Notes: generated by a model from the sequence alone, not told the origin. Counted from the stretch's first letter, positions 43,425 to 54,033 are shown. The stretch: DNA of 64,000 nucleotides from Pantoea agglomerans (GCF_020149765.1 NZ_CP083809.1:682001-746000), one strand, 5' to 3'. Translations and numbers: made by a program.

Positions 43425-45601
43425 CGCAAATGCAGCTTCCAGATTCGCCCGCCGGCAAGCCCGAGGGGGCAGAAGGCGGGGTGCCGCTTCAGGGCTGGGC
43501 GACAGCCATTATCCTGATCGCCGCTCACTATCGTCTGCCCTGTTCGCCGGGCATGATCCTCGCCGCCAGCGAATGGCAGGGCAAACAGACGCGCGACAAG
43601 GCGCTGCGCCATCTGGCGCGCCAGGCGGGGATGTCGCTGCAGCTTTATCAGGATAATAAGTGGGAGATTAACCACTGGCGGCTGCCGCTGGCGGTGGAGC
43701 TGACGGACGGCCAGGTCGGGGTCATCGTCAGCTTCGACGGCGAAGATGAGGTGCGGGTACACTTCAGCGGCGATGAACAGCCGACGCCGCTGGCGCTGGC
43801 AGCGCTGTTACCCGATATCCGCTTCGCCGCCGCCTTTCGTCCGCTCACCGCCGCTAAAGACAGCCGCGTCGATCGCTATCTGGAGACCCTTAAGCCCGAC
43901 TGGCTGCGGCGGCTGGTGCTGCGCGATCTGCGCCCCTACGGCTACGTGATGCTGGGATCGTTTCTCATCAACCTGCTGGCGCTGGTGGGCATCATCTTCT
44001 CGATGCAGGTCTATGATCGGGTGATCCCGGCCCAGTCCTATCCCACGCTCTACGTGCTCTACGGTGGGGTCGTTATCTCGGTGATCTTCACCTATATCCT
44101 GCGCGTCGCACGGGATCACGTCACCGATCTGCTCGGCAAGCGCGCCGATATGCGCGTCTCCGATCGGGTGTTCGGCCATGCGCTGCGGCTGCGCAACAGC
44201 GCAATTCCGCGCTCTACCGGCACCTTTATCTCTCAGCTGCGCGAGCTGGAGGCGATCCGCGAAATGGTGACCTCCACCACCGTCAGCTCTATCGTCGATA
44301 TGCCCTTTTTCCTGCTCTTTATGTTGGTAATGGCGATTATCGCGCCGCAGCTGGCGTGGATCGCACCGGTGGCGGTGATCCTGATGATCCTGCCCGGCGT
44401 GCTGAAGCAGAAAACCCTGGCAAGGCTGGCGCATCAGTCGCTGAAAGAGTCGACGCTGCGCAACGCGGTGCTGGTGGAGAGCGTGCAGGGGCTGGAGGAT
44501 ATCAAGCTGATGCAGGCGGAGGATCGCTTTCTGCAGCAGTGGAACAGCTATATTCGCATCACCGCGCAGTCCGGGGTGGAGATGCGCAAAGTGATGCACT
44601 CGCTGATCAGCTGGGGCGTGACGGTGCAGGGGCTGGTCTATGCCAGCGTCATTGTTATCGGCGCGCCGATGGTGATCAACGGCGATATCACCACCGGAGC
44701 CATCGTCGCGGCGTCGCTGCTCTCGTCGCGCATGATCGCGCCGATGGGCACCCTGTGCGGCGTACTGGCGCGCTGGCAGCAGGTCAAGGCGGCGAAAACC
44801 AGCCTTGACGCGCTGATGGCGCTGCCGGTTGAGAACAGCAAGGACGAAACGCGTATTCACTGTCCGGTGCTGTTCGGCCACTACCAGTTCAGCGAGGCGA
44901 TGTTTCGCTACTACAGCGACTCCGCCACCATCGCGCTGCGCATTAAAAGTTTGACCATCAAGCCGGGCGAGCGGGTCGCCGTGCTGGGCCGCAACGGATC
45001 GGGCAAATCGACCCTGCTACAGGCGATGATCGGCGGCATGGATCTGGTGGGAGGCGAGCTGCGGCTCGACAACCTGAGCCTGCCGCATATCGATCTTGCC
45101 GACGTGCGGCGCAACGTTGGCCTGATGACGCAGAACGCGCGGCTGTTTCACGGCACCCTGCGCGAAAACCTGACGATGGGGGCGGCGCACGCCAGCGACG
45201 AGGCGATCTTTGCCGCGCTGACGGTAAGCGGCGGGGCTGACTTTATTCGCCGCCTGCCGCTCGGCCTCGATCATCCGGTGATGGAGGGCGGCGTCGGGCT
45301 TTCCGGCGGGCAGCGGCAGTCGGTGCTGCTGGCGCGCATGCTGCTGCGCGATCCCAATATCGTGCTGCTGGATGAGCCGACCGCCTCGCTGGACGATCAC
45401 ACCGAAAAAGAGTTTATCGAACGGCTCGGCCATTGGCTCAACGGCCGCACGCTGGTGGTGGCGACCCACCGCGCCGCTATCCTCGCGCTGGTGGATCGCG
45501 TGCTGGTATTAAAAGAGGGACAGCTGGTGATGGACAGCCCGAAAGAGAGCGCGCTGCCGCCGGCGCGGCCGACGCTGAATCGCCCGGAGGATCAGGCATG
45601 A
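43421..45601 (+). CDS. LapB/HlyB-type ABC exporter of the adhesin
   Basis: 726-residue fused transporter. N-terminal C39-like domain (about 20-140) without a convincing catalytic Cys-His pair, as in exporters that do not cleave their cargo; six-helix membrane domain (about 165-450, PYGYVMLGSFLINLLALVG); then ATPase with Walker A GRNGSGKST, signature LSGGQRQ, Walker B IVLLDEP, D loop ASLDD and switch histidine THRAA. Drives one-step export of the C-terminally signalled adhesin. Translationally coupled to both neighbours by ATGA overlaps. Confidence 0.93.
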   Translation: MTQMQLPDSPAGKPEGAEGGVPLQGWATAIILIAAHYRLPCSPGMILAASEWQGKQTRDKALRHLARQAGMSLQLYQDNKWEINHWRLPLAVELTDGQVGVIVSFDGEDEVRVHFSGDEQPTPLALAALLPDIRFAAAFRPLTAAKDSRVDRYLETLKPDWLRRLVLRDLRPYGYVMLGSFLINLLALVGIIFSMQVYDRVIPAQSYPTLYVLYGGVVISVIFTYILRVARDHVTDLLGKRADMRVSDRVFGHALRLRNSAIPRSTGTFISQLRELEAIREMVTSTTVSSIVDMPFFLLFMLVMAIIAPQLAWIAPVAVILMILPGVLKQKTLARLAHQSLKESTLRNAVLVESVQGLEDIKLMQAEDRFLQQWNSYIRITAQSGVEMRKVMHSLISWGVTVQGLVYASVIVIGAPMVINGDITTGAIVAASLLSSRMIAPMGTLCGVLARWQQVKAAKTSLDALMALPVENSKDETRIHCPVLFGHYQFSEAMFRYYSDSATIALRIKSLTIKPGERVAVLGRNGSGKSTLLQAMIGGMDLVGGELRLDNLSLPHIDLADVRRNVGLMTQNARLFHGTLRENLTMGAAHASDEAIFAALTVSGGADFIRRLPLGLDHPVMEGGVGLSGGQRQSVLLARMLLRDPNIVLLDEPTASLDDHTEKEFIERLGHWLNGRTLVVATHRAAILALVDRVLVLKEGQLVMDSPKESALPPARPTLNRPEDQA

Positions 45602-46818
45602 GCGAGCTATCGACAAAACTGCGGCTGGTGGCGCCCGAAGCGGAGACCTCAGACGATCTTAACGGCGATCTGCATTCGGAGAGCTACTACAGCGGCTCGG
45701 TGCGCCTGATCGTCATCAGCTTCTTTCTGCTGCTGGTCGGGCTGATCTGGGCGTGGTTCGGCGTGCTGGATGAGGTATCGACCGGCACCGGCAAGGTGAT
45801 CCCCAGCTCGCGCGATCAGGTGCTGAGTTCGCTGGAGGGCGGGATCCTCGCCGAGCTTAACGTGCATGAAGGGGATCGGGTCGAGGCGGGGCAGATCGTG
45901 GCGAAGCTCGATCCAACCCGATCCGTCTCCAGCGTCGGCGAAAGCGCGGCGCGCTACCGGGCGGCGCTGGCGGCCAGCGCGCGGCTCTACGCCGAGGTGA
46001 ACGATCAGCCTTTGCGCTTTCCCGACGAGCTGAAAGCTTTTCCCGATCTGATCGCCTCGGAAACCCGGCTCTACACCACCCGACGCGCGCAGTTAAAAGA
46101 TGCGACGGCGCAGATCCAGCAGTCGCTTGCCCTGGCCAACCGCGAACTGGGCATTACCCAGCGTCTGGCGAAAAGCGGGGCCGCCAGCAGCGTTGAGGTG
46201 CTGCGGCTGCAGCGCGACAAGTCCGATCTGGAGCTGAAGCTTACCGATATGCGCTCGCAGTACTACGTGCAGGCGCGCGAGGATCTGGCGAAGGCGTCGG
46301 CGGAGGCGGACAGCCTGGCGCAGACGGTGAAGGGGCGCGAAGATACCGTCAGCCGCCTGACGCTGCGCTCGCCGATGCGCGGCATCGTGAAAAACATCAA
46401 GGTCACTACCGTCGGTGGGGTGATCCCGCCCAACGGCGAGCTGATGAATATCGTGCCGATGGATGACCGCCTGCTGATCGAGGCGCGCCTCTCGCCGCGC
46501 GATATCGCCTTTATCCATCCCGGCCAGCAGGCGCTGGTGAAGATCTCCGCCTACGATTACGCTATTTACGGCGGGCTGCACGGCGTAGTGGAGAGCATCT
46601 CGCCCGACACTATTCAGGATGAGGTGAAGCCGGAGATCTACTACTACCGCGTCTTTATCCGCACTGAGACCGACTACGTGCAGAACAAAGCGGGACGCCG
46701 CTTCGCGATCAGCCCCGGCATGGTCTCCACGGTCGATATTAAAACCGGGGAGAAAACGGTGATGGACTATCTGGTCAAGCCGTTTAACCGCGCCAAAGAG
46801 GCGCTGCGGGAGCGCTAA
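45598..46818 (+). CDS. HlyD/LapC-type membrane fusion protein
   Basis: 406 residues. Short cytoplasmic N terminus, one membrane helix (about 35-57, RLIVISFFLLLVGLIWAWFG), lipoyl half (GGILAELNVHEGDRVEAGQIVAKLD), a periplasmic alpha-helical hairpin (about 120-250), the second lipoyl half (LRSPMRGIVKNI) and a C-terminal beta domain. It bridges the ABC exporter to the TolC-like channel. The start at 45598 overlaps the exporter stop (ATGA). It is the last gene of the island, before a strong terminator. Confidence 0.93.
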   Translation: MSELSTKLRLVAPEAETSDDLNGDLHSESYYSGSVRLIVISFFLLLVGLIWAWFGVLDEVSTGTGKVIPSSRDQVLSSLEGGILAELNVHEGDRVEAGQIVAKLDPTRSVSSVGESAARYRAALAASARLYAEVNDQPLRFPDELKAFPDLIASETRLYTTRRAQLKDATAQIQQSLALANRELGITQRLAKSGAASSVEVLRLQRDKSDLELKLTDMRSQYYVQAREDLAKASAEADSLAQTVKGREDTVSRLTLRSPMRGIVKNIKVTTVGGVIPPNGELMNIVPMDDRLLIEARLSPRDIAFIHPGQQALVKISAYDYAIYGGLHGVVESISPDTIQDEVKPEIYYYRVFIRTETDYVQNKAGRRFAISPGMVSTVDIKTGEKTVMDYLVKPFNRAKEALRER

Positions 46819-46909
46819 TGTCAGCGCGACAATCTGGTTTCAGGCGCGTCGCACATTGCAGCGCGCGCCGAACTCCGCAATAATTGCGTAAAATGCGGTA
46901 ACGCAAACA

Positions 46910-46952
46910 TCCCTTCCTCGTCGGGCTTAACGACGCGGAGGGGATTTTTTTT
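46910..46952 (+). terminator. Terminator at the right end of the adhesin operon
   Basis: A long stem built from CCCTTCCTCGTCG and CGACGCGGAGGGG around the loop GGCTTAA, followed by eight T. It isolates the secretion genes from speB, which must therefore have its own promoter between here and 47005. Confidence 0.85.
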
Positions 46953-47004
46953 ATCTGGTCTTTATTACCTGTAACTTAACGCCATGCGGCAGTGAGGATG
47001 ATTT

Positions 47005-47928
47005 ATGTATAACACCCTGGGCAATCAGTACGACAATTCGCTGGTTTCAAACGCCTTCGGCTTCATGCGTTTTCCAGTCAACTTCCAGCCCTACGACAGC
47101 GACGCCGAGTGGGTCATCACCGGCGTGCCTTTCGACGCCGCGACCTCTGGCCGTCCGGGCAGCCGTCTGGGACCGGGCGCGATCCGTCAGATCTCCACCA
47201 ACCTCGCCTGGGAAGGGTGCCGCTGGCCCTGGACCTTCGATCTGCGTCAGCGTCTTAACGTTGTGGACTGCGGCGATCTGGTTTACGCCTTCGGCGATTC
47301 GCAGGATCTCTCTGACAAGCTGCAGGCGCACGCGGAAAAACTGCTGGCGAACGGCAAGCGCATGCTGACCTTTGGCGGCGATCACTACGTCACGCTGCCG
47401 CTGCTGCGCGCCCACGCGAAGCATTTCGGCAAGCTGGCGCTGGTGCATTTTGACGCCCACACCGATACTTACTCTAACGGCCCGACGTTCGATCACGGCA
47501 CCATGTTCTATACCGCGCCGCAAGAGGGGCTGATCGATCCGCAGCGCTCGGTGCAGATCGGCATCCGTACCGAGTTCGACAAGAGCCTCGGCTTTAACGT
47601 GCTCGATGCGGCGCAGGTCAACGATCGCAGCGTCGACGATATCCTGGCGGAAGTGAAGCGCACCGTCGGCGATATGCCGGTCTACCTGACTTTTGATATC
47701 GACTGTCTGGATCCGGCGCACGCGCCCGGCACCGGCACGCCGGTAATCGGCGGGCTTACCACCGACAAGGCGACCAAACTGGTGCGCGGCCTGCAGGGGC
47801 TAAACATTGTCGGCATGGATCTGGTGGAGGTGGCCCCCGGCTACGATCACGCCGATCTTACCTCGCTGGCCGCCGCGACGCTGGCGCTCGATATGCTGCA
47901 CGTACAGGCGGCGAACAAAGGCGAATAA
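47005..47928 (+). CDS. speB: Agmatinase
   Basis: 307 residues. Mn-dependent hydrolysis of agmatine to putrescine and urea, the step after SpeA. Ureohydrolase metal ligands: H126 (GGDH), D150-H152-D154 (HFDAHTD), and the [17 protein letters not shown] segment. GAGGATG precedes the start. A terminator on the left and another on the right (47939-47962) make it monocistronic here, unlike the E. coli speAB arrangement. Confidence 0.96.
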   Translation: MYNTLGNQYDNSLVSNAFGFMRFPVNFQPYDSDAEWVITGVPFDAATSGRPGSRLGPGAIRQISTNLAWEGCRWPWTFDLRQRLNVVDCGDLVYAFGDSQDLSDKLQAHAEKLLANGKRMLTFGGDHYVTLPLLRAHAKHFGKLALVHFDAHTDTYSNGPTFDHGTMFYTAPQEGLIDPQRSVQIGIRTEFDKSLGFNVLDAAQVNDRSVDDILAEVKRTVGDMPVYLTFDIDCLDPAHAPGTGTPVIGGLTTDKATKLVRGLQGLNIVGMDLVEVAPGYDHADLTSLAAATLALDMLHVQAANKGE

Positions 47929-47938
47929 TCCCTTCGAT

Positions 47939-47962
47939 CCGGGCGCGCGCGCGCCCGGTTTT
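47939..47962 (+). terminator. Terminator of speB
   Basis: A perfect 20-base palindrome of alternating C and G (47939-47958) followed by TTTT, 10 bases after the speB stop. Confidence 0.8.
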
Positions 47963-47981
47963 AACCGTAACGGAGAGCATA

Positions 47982-48401
47982 ATGGGCTTACTTGATGAAT
48001 TAGTCGGTGCCTTAGGCAACGGCAACGGCAACGGCAACGGGCGCAATACCTTAGGCGAACTGCAGGCGGTCTGGAACTGGGTGCAGGAGCAGGGCGGGGT
48101 TCAGGTGCTGCTGCAGAAGTTCCAGCAGGGCGGCCTGGGCGAAATCTTAAGCTCCTGGATCGGCACCGGCAGCAACCAGTCGGTCAGCGGCGGTCAGCTG
48201 CAGTCGGCGTTTGGCGAAGAGGCGATGCAGTCGCTGGCGCAGAAGCTGGGCACTGACGTGAACGGCGCCTCCGGCAGGCTGGCGGAGCTGCTGCCGCACC
48301 TGATTGACCGCATGTCGCCGCAGGGCCAGATGGACGATCAATCCCTGCACGACAAGCAGCGCGATCTGGGATCGATGGTCGATCAGCTTTTTAAGCGATA
48401 G
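47982..48401 (+). CDS. YidB-like (DUF937) protein
   Basis: 139 residues. N-terminal GLLDELVGALG, WIGTGSNQSVSGGQLQSAFG and the C-terminal ELLPHLIDRMSPQG are typical of the YidB/DUF937 family, whose function is unknown. Residues 12-19 are a GNGNGNGN tract encoded by a (GGCAAC)4 hexanucleotide repeat. It starts after CGGAGAG and lies between speB and the convergent loiP; no counterpart sits at this place in E. coli. Confidence 0.85.
   Translation: MGLLDELVGALGNGNGNGNGRNTLGELQAVWNWVQEQGGVQVLLQKFQQGGLGEILSSWIGTGSNQSVSGGQLQSAFGEEAMQSLAQKLGTDVNGASGRLAELLPHLIDRMSPQGQMDDQSLHDKQRDLGSMVDQLFKR
48015..48038 (+). repeat. (GGCAAC)4 hexanucleotide repeat in the YidB-like gene
   Basis: Four perfect in-frame copies encoding Gly-Asn. 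Slippage would add or remove two residues per unit without frameshift. Confidence 0.9.
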
Positions 48402-48408
48402 CCTGAAG

Positions 48409-48445
48409 GCGCGCCGCCGCAGGGCGGCGCGCACTCGCTTATTTT
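48409..48445. terminator. Bidirectional terminator between YidB-like gene and loiP
   Basis: A perfect 10-bp GC stem (48409-48418 with 48423-48432, loop GCAG) between two convergent genes, with a loose T-rich tail on the plus strand. Confidence 0.7.
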
Positions 48446-49197
48446 CCGGCGTCCGCCGCGATGCGTTCGCGAATATGCTGCGCGCGCGCTGCGGAGTCGG
48501 GATGCGAATCAAACAGGCTGCTCTGCTGGCCCTGCTGCATTTTCGCCAGCTTCTCAAAGCTGGTCGCCAGCCCCATCGGATCGATACCGCGTTTCTTCAG
48601 GAGATCGTAGGAGTAGTCATCCGCCTGCGATTCCTGCGTTTGTGAGAACTGCGCGTTGACCAGCTTCTCGCCCAGATCCCCCAGCTGCGACTGCGACAGC
48701 GAGCCGATTACGCCGCCGACCGACGCGGCCGCAGTGCGTGCCGCCGTGGTGCCAAAGGCAACCTGCATCGCCTTGCGCGTGTGGCCCAGCGCGACGTGGC
48801 CCATCTCATGCCCCAGCACGCCTTCAACCTCCTTATCATCCATCATATCCATCAGGCCGCTATAGACGCGGATGCAGCCGTTGGCCATCGCCCAGGCGTT
48901 AACATCTTTGGTGATGTAGACGCGGTAGTTGGCGGGCGTGCCGTTGATGTTGTCGCCCAGCGCGGCGGCGATTTTGTTCAGGCGCTGCTGGTAAGTGCTG
49001 TCAGCTGGCGCGAGCTGGTTCTCTTTATCCATCTGCGCGCAGGATTGATCGCTGAGCTGCTTTACCTGGGCGTCGTTGAGGGTATAGGCCTGAAAAGCCT
49101 GCGCGCCCGACTGCAGCAGCGCGTTATTGTCCATGCCCTGGCAGCCGCTGAGCAGCGCCGCGAGAGTGATTGCCATGATGCCTGTCTTGATCGTCAT
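48439..49197 (-). CDS. loiP: Metalloprotease lipoprotein LoiP
   Basis: 252 residues. Lipoprotein signal with lipobox LLSGC (C19). M48-family zinc site H130-E131-x2-H134 (GHEMGH) and the third-ligand segment ESQADDYSYD. E. coli LoiP (YggG) is an outer-membrane-associated protease induced by low osmolarity. As in E. coli it lies near speB, on the opposite strand. Confidence 0.93.
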   Translation of the reverse strand: MTIKTGIMAITLAALLSGCQGMDNNALLQSGAQAFQAYTLNDAQVKQLSDQSCAQMDKENQLAPADSTYQQRLNKIAAALGDNINGTPANYRVYITKDVNAWAMANGCIRVYSGLMDMMDDKEVEGVLGHEMGHVALGHTRKAMQVAFGTTAARTAAASVGGVIGSLSQSQLGDLGEKLVNAQFSQTQESQADDYSYDLLKKRGIDPMGLATSFEKLAKMQQGQQSSLFDSHPDSAARAQHIRERIAADAGK

Positions 49198-49233
49198 GCG
49201 TACATCCTGTCAGTAACAAGGTAAGAAAAGCAG

Positions 49234-49256
49234 GTATCTGAAAAAGGGTCAGATAC
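49234..49256. promoter_or_regulatory. Inverted repeat upstream of loiP
   Basis: GTATCTGA-N7-TCAGATAC, a perfect 8-bp palindrome 37 bases upstream of the loiP start, in the divergent loiP-tktA gap. Operator or leader hairpin; the binding protein is not recognised. Confidence 0.4.
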
Positions 49257-49470
49257 GGTAAAGAGTGGGTTATAGCCTGTCATTGGCCTCTTCGCTAGCA
49301 GACATTGCCGTAAATGCCAGACGGAGCGGCGACATTTAGCACGGCGCGGCATGTACTTTTGCCCCGATTTTCATGTACATTGATGAGCGACTTTTTCCTT
49401 GTTTTGCCCGATAAATCATTAATAACAATGAGTTAAATAGGCGAATCATTAATCCGACCTGGAGTAGAAA

Positions 49471-51468
49471 ATGCCCTCTCGTAAAGAGCTTGCCAACGCC
49501 ATTCGTGCGTTAAGTATGGACGCAGTACAGAAAGCCAAATCGGGACATCCGGGGGCCCCGATGGGTATGGCAGATATTGCCGAGGTGCTGTGGCGCGGCT
49601 ACCTGAACCATAACCCGACCAACCCGCTGTGGGCAGATCGCGACCGCTTCGTGCTGTCAAACGGTCACGGCTCAATGCTGATTTACAGCCTGCTGCACCT
49701 CACCGGCTACGATCTGCCGCTGAGCGAGCTGCAGAATTTCCGCCAGCTGCATTCAAAAACTCCAGGTCACCCGGAATACGGCTACACCCCAGGCGTGGAA
49801 ACCACTACCGGCCCGCTGGGCCAGGGCATCGCCAACGCGGTTGGCTTCGCCATCGCTGAGCGTACGCTGGCGGCGCAGTTTAACCGTCCGGGCCACGATA
49901 TCGTCGATCACAACACCTATGTGTTTATGGGCGACGGCTGCATGATGGAAGGCATCTCGCACGAAGTCTGCTCGCTGGCGGGCACCCTGAAGCTGGGCAA
50001 ACTGGTCGCTTTCTATGACGACAACGGCATCTCTATCGACGGCCATATCGACGGCTGGTTTACCGACGACACCGCGAAGCGCTTTGAAGCCTACGGCTGG
50101 CACGTGGTGCGCGGCGTAGATGGCCACGACGCGGCGGCTATCGCGAAGGCGATCGACGAAGCGAAAGCGGTAAGCGACAAGCCTTCACTGCTGATGTGCA
50201 AAACCGTTATCGGCTTCGGCTCGCCGAACAAGGCTGGCACCCATGACTCGCACGGCGCACCGCTGGGCGATGACGAAGTGGCGCTGACCCGCAAACAGCT
50301 GGGCTGGGCGCACGCGCCGTTTGTGATCCCGTCAGAAATCTACGCCGAGTGGGACGCGAAAGAAGCCGGTCAGGCAAAAGAGGCGAAGTGGGACGAGAAA
50401 TTCGCCGCCTACGCGCAGGCTTTCCCGGAGCTGGCTGCCGAGTTTAAACGTCGTGTCAGCAACGAGCTGCCGGCTAACTGGCAGGAAGAGTCGCAGAAGT
50501 TTATCGAACAGCTGCAGGCGAACCCGGCGAAAATCGCCAGCCGTAAAGCCTCGCAGAACGCTATCGAAGCGTTCGGCAAGCTGCTGCCGGAATATCTGGG
50601 CGGCTCCGCCGACCTGGCGCCGAGCAACCTGACCATGTGGTCCGGCTCTAAGCCGATCAACGTCGACGCGGCGGGTAACTATATCCACTACGGCGTGCGT
50701 GAGTTCGGTATGACCGCCATCGCTAACGGTATTGCGCTGCACGGCGGCTTCCTGCCTTACACCGCGACCTTCCTGATGTTCGTGGAATATGCGCGCAACG
50801 CGGCGCGTATGGCAGCGCTGATGAAGATCCGTCAGATTATGGTCTACACCCACGACTCTATCGGTCTCGGCGAAGATGGCCCGACGCACCAGCCGGTCGA
50901 GCAGCTGGCCAGCCTGCGCACCACGCCGAACATGAGCACCTGGCGTCCGTGTGACCAGGTTGAGTCAGCGGTGGCGTGGAAATACGCTATCGAGCGTAAA
51001 GATGGCCCGAGCGCGCTGATCTTCTCTCGCCAGAACCTGGCGCAGCAGGATCGCACCCCTGAGCAGCTGGCGAACATCGCGCGCGGTGGTTATATCCTGA
51101 AGGATTGCGACGGCCAGCCGGAGCTGATCCTGATCGCCACCGGTTCTGAAGTTGAGCTGGCGGTTGCCGCTTACGACAAACTGAGCAGCGAAGGCGTGAA
51201 GGCGCGCGTGGTTTCCATGCCTTCTACCGACGCGTTCGACAAGCAGGATGCCGCCTACCGCGAAGCGGTGCTGCCGAAAGCGATCGGCGCGCGCGTTGCT
51301 ATCGAAGCGGGCATCGCCGACTACTGGCAGAAATATACCGGCCTGCACGGCGCGGTGGTCGGCATGACCACCTTCGGCGAATCGGCGCCGGCGGAGAAGC
51401 TGTTTGAGCTGTTCGGCTTTACCGTCGACAACGTGGTCGCGCAGGCGAAAGCGGTGCTGGCCTCCTGA
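49471..51468 (+). CDS. tktA: Transketolase
   Basis: 665 residues. Thiamine-diphosphate enzyme of the non-oxidative pentose phosphate pathway that moves two-carbon units between ketoses and aldoses. H26 (SGHPGAP), the ThDP/metal motif GDGCMMEG with the DDNGISID segment, [15 protein letters not shown], and the C-terminal domain are complete. Start follows CCTGGAG. Its high similarity to TktA and position next to epd-pgk-fbaA support tktA over tktB. Confidence 0.95.
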   Translation: MPSRKELANAIRALSMDAVQKAKSGHPGAPMGMADIAEVLWRGYLNHNPTNPLWADRDRFVLSNGHGSMLIYSLLHLTGYDLPLSELQNFRQLHSKTPGHPEYGYTPGVETTTGPLGQGIANAVGFAIAERTLAAQFNRPGHDIVDHNTYVFMGDGCMMEGISHEVCSLAGTLKLGKLVAFYDDNGISIDGHIDGWFTDDTAKRFEAYGWHVVRGVDGHDAAAIAKAIDEAKAVSDKPSLLMCKTVIGFGSPNKAGTHDSHGAPLGDDEVALTRKQLGWAHAPFVIPSEIYAEWDAKEAGQAKEAKWDEKFAAYAQAFPELAAEFKRRVSNELPANWQEESQKFIEQLQANPAKIASRKASQNAIEAFGKLLPEYLGGSADLAPSNLTMWSGSKPINVDAAGNYIHYGVREFGMTAIANGIALHGGFLPYTATFLMFVEYARNAARMAALMKIRQIMVYTHDSIGLGEDGPTHQPVEQLASLRTTPNMSTWRPCDQVESAVAWKYAIERKDGPSALIFSRQNLAQQDRTPEQLANIARGGYILKDCDGQPELILIATGSEVELAVAAYDKLSSEGVKARVVSMPSTDAFDKQDAAYREAVLPKAIGARVAIEAGIADYWQKYTGLHGAVVGMTTFGESAPAEKLFELFGFTVDNVVAQAKAVLAS

Positions 51469-51490
51469 GTTCATCGCGCAAAATGAGAAG

Positions 51491-51517
51491 GGGACGCCGC
51501 GAGGCGTCCCTTTTTTA
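51491..51517 (+). terminator. Terminator of tktA
   Basis: A perfect 8-bp GGGACGCC/GGCGTCCC stem with loop GCGA and six T, 22 bases after the stop. Confidence 0.92.
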
Positions 51518-51562
51518 TGGCGGGCTTTATTATTCCTTCAGTAATCGCCGTCCCAGTGGCAA

Positions 51563-51584
51563 AAATGTGACGCAGATCCAATAA
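51563..51584 (+). promoter_or_regulatory. Possible CRP half-site upstream of epd
   Basis: AAATGTGACGCAGATCCAATAA contains a full TGTGA half and a weak TCCAA second half with correct N6 spacing. E. coli epd has a CRP-dependent promoter; the match is only partial. Confidence 0.35.
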
Positions 51585-51767
51585 TCAGCGGCGCATTTGA
51601 TCGCAGTCATTCCCGTTATTCCTTCCATGCTTTATTGTAGCTGAACCGTTTCAGTCAGGCGTTTTTACGCAGTGATTTTGGCGCGGAGCCTGTGAAAATC
51701 TCCTGTACAAACCCGCGTGAAACGCTCAGGCTATCGGCACGTTTATTAGCAGGAAGTGGCAGAAAAG

Positions 51768-52787
51768 ATGACCATTCGGGTGGCGATAAATGGCTTCGGC
51801 CGCATTGGGCGCAACGTGCTGCGCGCGCTTTATGAGACCGGGCGTCGCGCCGAAATTACCGTGGTGGCAATTAACGAACTGGCGGAGGCAGCCGGCATGG
51901 CGCATCTGCTCAAGTACGACACCAGCCACGGCCGCTTCGCCTTTGAGGTGCGTCAGGAGCGCGATCTGCTGTGGGTCGGCGACGATACCATCCGCATTCT
52001 GCATCACGCCGCTATCGACGCGCTGCCGTGGCGGGAGCTTAACGTCGACGTGGTGCTGGAGTGTACCGGCGTCTACGGCAGCCGGGCGGACGGCGAAGCG
52101 CATCTGCAGGCGGGGGCGAAGAAGGTGCTCTTCTCCCATCCAGGCGGCAGCGATCTCGACGCCACCGTGGTGTTCGGCGTCAACGAACAGGCTCTTAAAC
52201 AAACTGACCGCATTGTTTCCAACGCTTCCTGCACCACCAACTGTATTATCCCGGTGATCAAACTGCTGGACGACGCCTTCGGCATCGAGTCGGGCACCGT
52301 AACCACTATCCACTCGGCGATGCACGATCAGCAGGTGATTGACGCCTATCACAGCGATCTGCGACGCACGCGCGCCGCCAGCCAGTCGATCATTCCGGTC
52401 GATACCAAACTGGCCGCCGGCATTACGCGTATTTTTCCGAAATTCAACGATCGCTTTGAAGCGATTGCGGTGCGCGTGCCTACCATCAACGTGACGGCCA
52501 TCGATCTCAGCGTTTCCGTTCGCGAGGCGGTAACGGCCTGCGAGGTCAACGCGCTGCTGCAAAACGCGTCAGAAGGGGCATTTCGTGGTATAGTTGACTA
52601 TACGGAATTACCGTTAGTCTCTGTAGATTTTAACCACGATCCGCACAGTGCCATTGTGGACGGCACGCAAACGCGGGTCAGCGGTCAGCGCCTGATCAAG
52701 ACCCTGGTCTGGTGCGACAACGAATGGGGCTTTGCTAACCGAATGCTCGACACGACGTTAGCGATGGCCGCAAGCGGTTTCAGGTAA
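51768..52787 (+). CDS. epd: Erythrose-4-phosphate dehydrogenase
   Basis: 339 residues, the E. coli length. NAD-dependent oxidation of erythrose 4-phosphate to 4-phosphoerythronate, the first step toward pyridoxal phosphate. GAPDH-like fold: NGFGRIGRN at the N terminus, catalytic C155 in SNASCTTNC, and [12 protein letters not shown]. The ATG at 51768 matches the family; a GTG four codons earlier (51756) is possible but places the AGGA site too close. First gene of epd-pgk-fbaA; pgk follows after 51 bases. Confidence 0.94.
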   Translation: MTIRVAINGFGRIGRNVLRALYETGRRAEITVVAINELAEAAGMAHLLKYDTSHGRFAFEVRQERDLLWVGDDTIRILHHAAIDALPWRELNVDVVLECTGVYGSRADGEAHLQAGAKKVLFSHPGGSDLDATVVFGVNEQALKQTDRIVSNASCTTNCIIPVIKLLDDAFGIESGTVTTIHSAMHDQQVIDAYHSDLRRTRAASQSIIPVDTKLAAGITRIFPKFNDRFEAIAVRVPTINVTAIDLSVSVREAVTACEVNALLQNASEGAFRGIVDYTELPLVSVDFNHDPHSAIVDGTQTRVSGQRLIKTLVWCDNEWGFANRMLDTTLAMAASGFR

Positions 52788-52838
52788 GGCGCGGTTTGCG
52801 CCTGGCAAAACTTATGAGAATCAACGAGAGGGTTCACC

Positions 52839-54002
52839 ATGTCTGTAATTAAGATGTCCGATTTGGATCTGGCTGGTAAGCGCGTTCTGATCCGTGCCGA
52901 TCTCAACGTACCAGTAAAAGAAGGGAAAGTGACGTCAGACGCACGTATCCGTGCCTCTCTGCCTACCATCGAATCGGCGTTGAAACAGGGCGCAAAAGTG
53001 ATGGTCACCTCTCACCTGGGTCGTCCGACCGAAGGTGAATACAACGAAGAATTCTCCCTGCTGCCTGTTGTTAACTATCTGAAAGAGAAACTGAACGGCA
53101 CTAACGTGACTCTGGCAAAAGATTACCTCGACGGCGTTGAAGTTGGCGCGGGCGAGCTGGTAGTGCTGGAAAACGTTCGCTTTAACAAAGGCGAGAAGAA
53201 AGACGACGAAGCGCTGGCGAAAAAATATGCCGCGCTGTGCGACGTGTTCGTGATGGATGCGTTCGGTACCGCGCACCGTGCGCAGGCCTCTACCCACGGC
53301 GTTGGCAAGTTCGCGCCGATCGCCTGTGCCGGTCCGCTGCTGTCAGCCGAGCTGGAAGCGCTGGGCAAAGTCATGAGCAACCCGGAGCGTCCGCTGGTGG
53401 CGGTGGTCGGCGGCTCAAAAGTCTCCACTAAATTCGACGTGCTGCAGTCGCTGGTGAAAATCGCTGACACCGTTATCGTCGGCGGCGGCATCGCCAACAC
53501 CTTCGTCGCTATCGACAACAAGGTCGGCAAATCGCTCTACGAGCCAGACTTCGTTGAAGCGGCGAAAGGCCTGCGTGACCAGTACGGCATCCCTGTTCCG
53601 ACCGATTCACGCGTTGGCACGGAATTCTCTGAAACTGCCCCGGCAACCGTGAAAAAGGTTTCCGAAGTGGCGGATAACGAAGAGATTATGGACTTCGGCG
53701 ACGAAACCGCGCAGGCGATGGCGAAAGTGCTGAAAGAGGCGAAAACCATTCTGTGGAACGGCCCGGTCGGCGTATTCGAGTTCCCGAACTTCCGTAAGGG
53801 CACCGAGATCGTGGCGAACGCCATCGCAGACAGCGACGCGTTCTCTGTCGCAGGCGGCGGCGATACCCTGGCGGCTATCGACCTGTTCGGCATCGAAGAC
53901 AAAATCTCTTACATCTCTACCGGCGGCGGCGCGTTCCTGGAGTTCGTCGAAGGCAAAAAACTGCCTGCGGTCGCGATGCTGGAAGAGCGTGCTAAGCAGT
54001 AA
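52839..54002 (+). CDS. pgk: Phosphoglycerate kinase
   Basis: 387 residues, identical in length to E. coli Pgk. Transfers phosphate between 1,3-bisphosphoglycerate and ADP in glycolysis. N-terminal substrate site RADLNVP and TSHLGRP, nucleotide-site GGSKVSTK, and the C-terminal [13 protein letters not shown] loop are intact. GAGAGGG precedes the ATG. Codon choice is visibly more biased than in flanking genes, as expected for high expression. Confidence 0.97.
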   Translation: MSVIKMSDLDLAGKRVLIRADLNVPVKEGKVTSDARIRASLPTIESALKQGAKVMVTSHLGRPTEGEYNEEFSLLPVVNYLKEKLNGTNVTLAKDYLDGVEVGAGELVVLENVRFNKGEKKDDEALAKKYAALCDVFVMDAFGTAHRAQASTHGVGKFAPIACAGPLLSAELEALGKVMSNPERPLVAVVGGSKVSTKFDVLQSLVKIADTVIVGGGIANTFVAIDNKVGKSLYEPDFVEAAKGLRDQYGIPVPTDSRVGTEFSETAPATVKKVSEVADNEEIMDFGDETAQAMAKVLKEAKTILWNGPVGVFEFPNFRKGTEIVANAIADSDAFSVAGGGDTLAAIDLFGIEDKISYISTGGGAFLEFVEGKKLPAVAMLEERAKQ

Positions 54003-54011
54003 TCCTTTGGG

Positions 54012-54033
54012 GGCGACGCCCTGGCGCGTCGCC
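54012..54033 (+). repeat. Hairpin between pgk and fbaA
   Basis: An 8-bp GGCGACGC/GCGTCGCC stem with six-base loop and no T run, so probably an mRNA-stability or processing element within the operon rather than a terminator. Confidence 0.5.
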
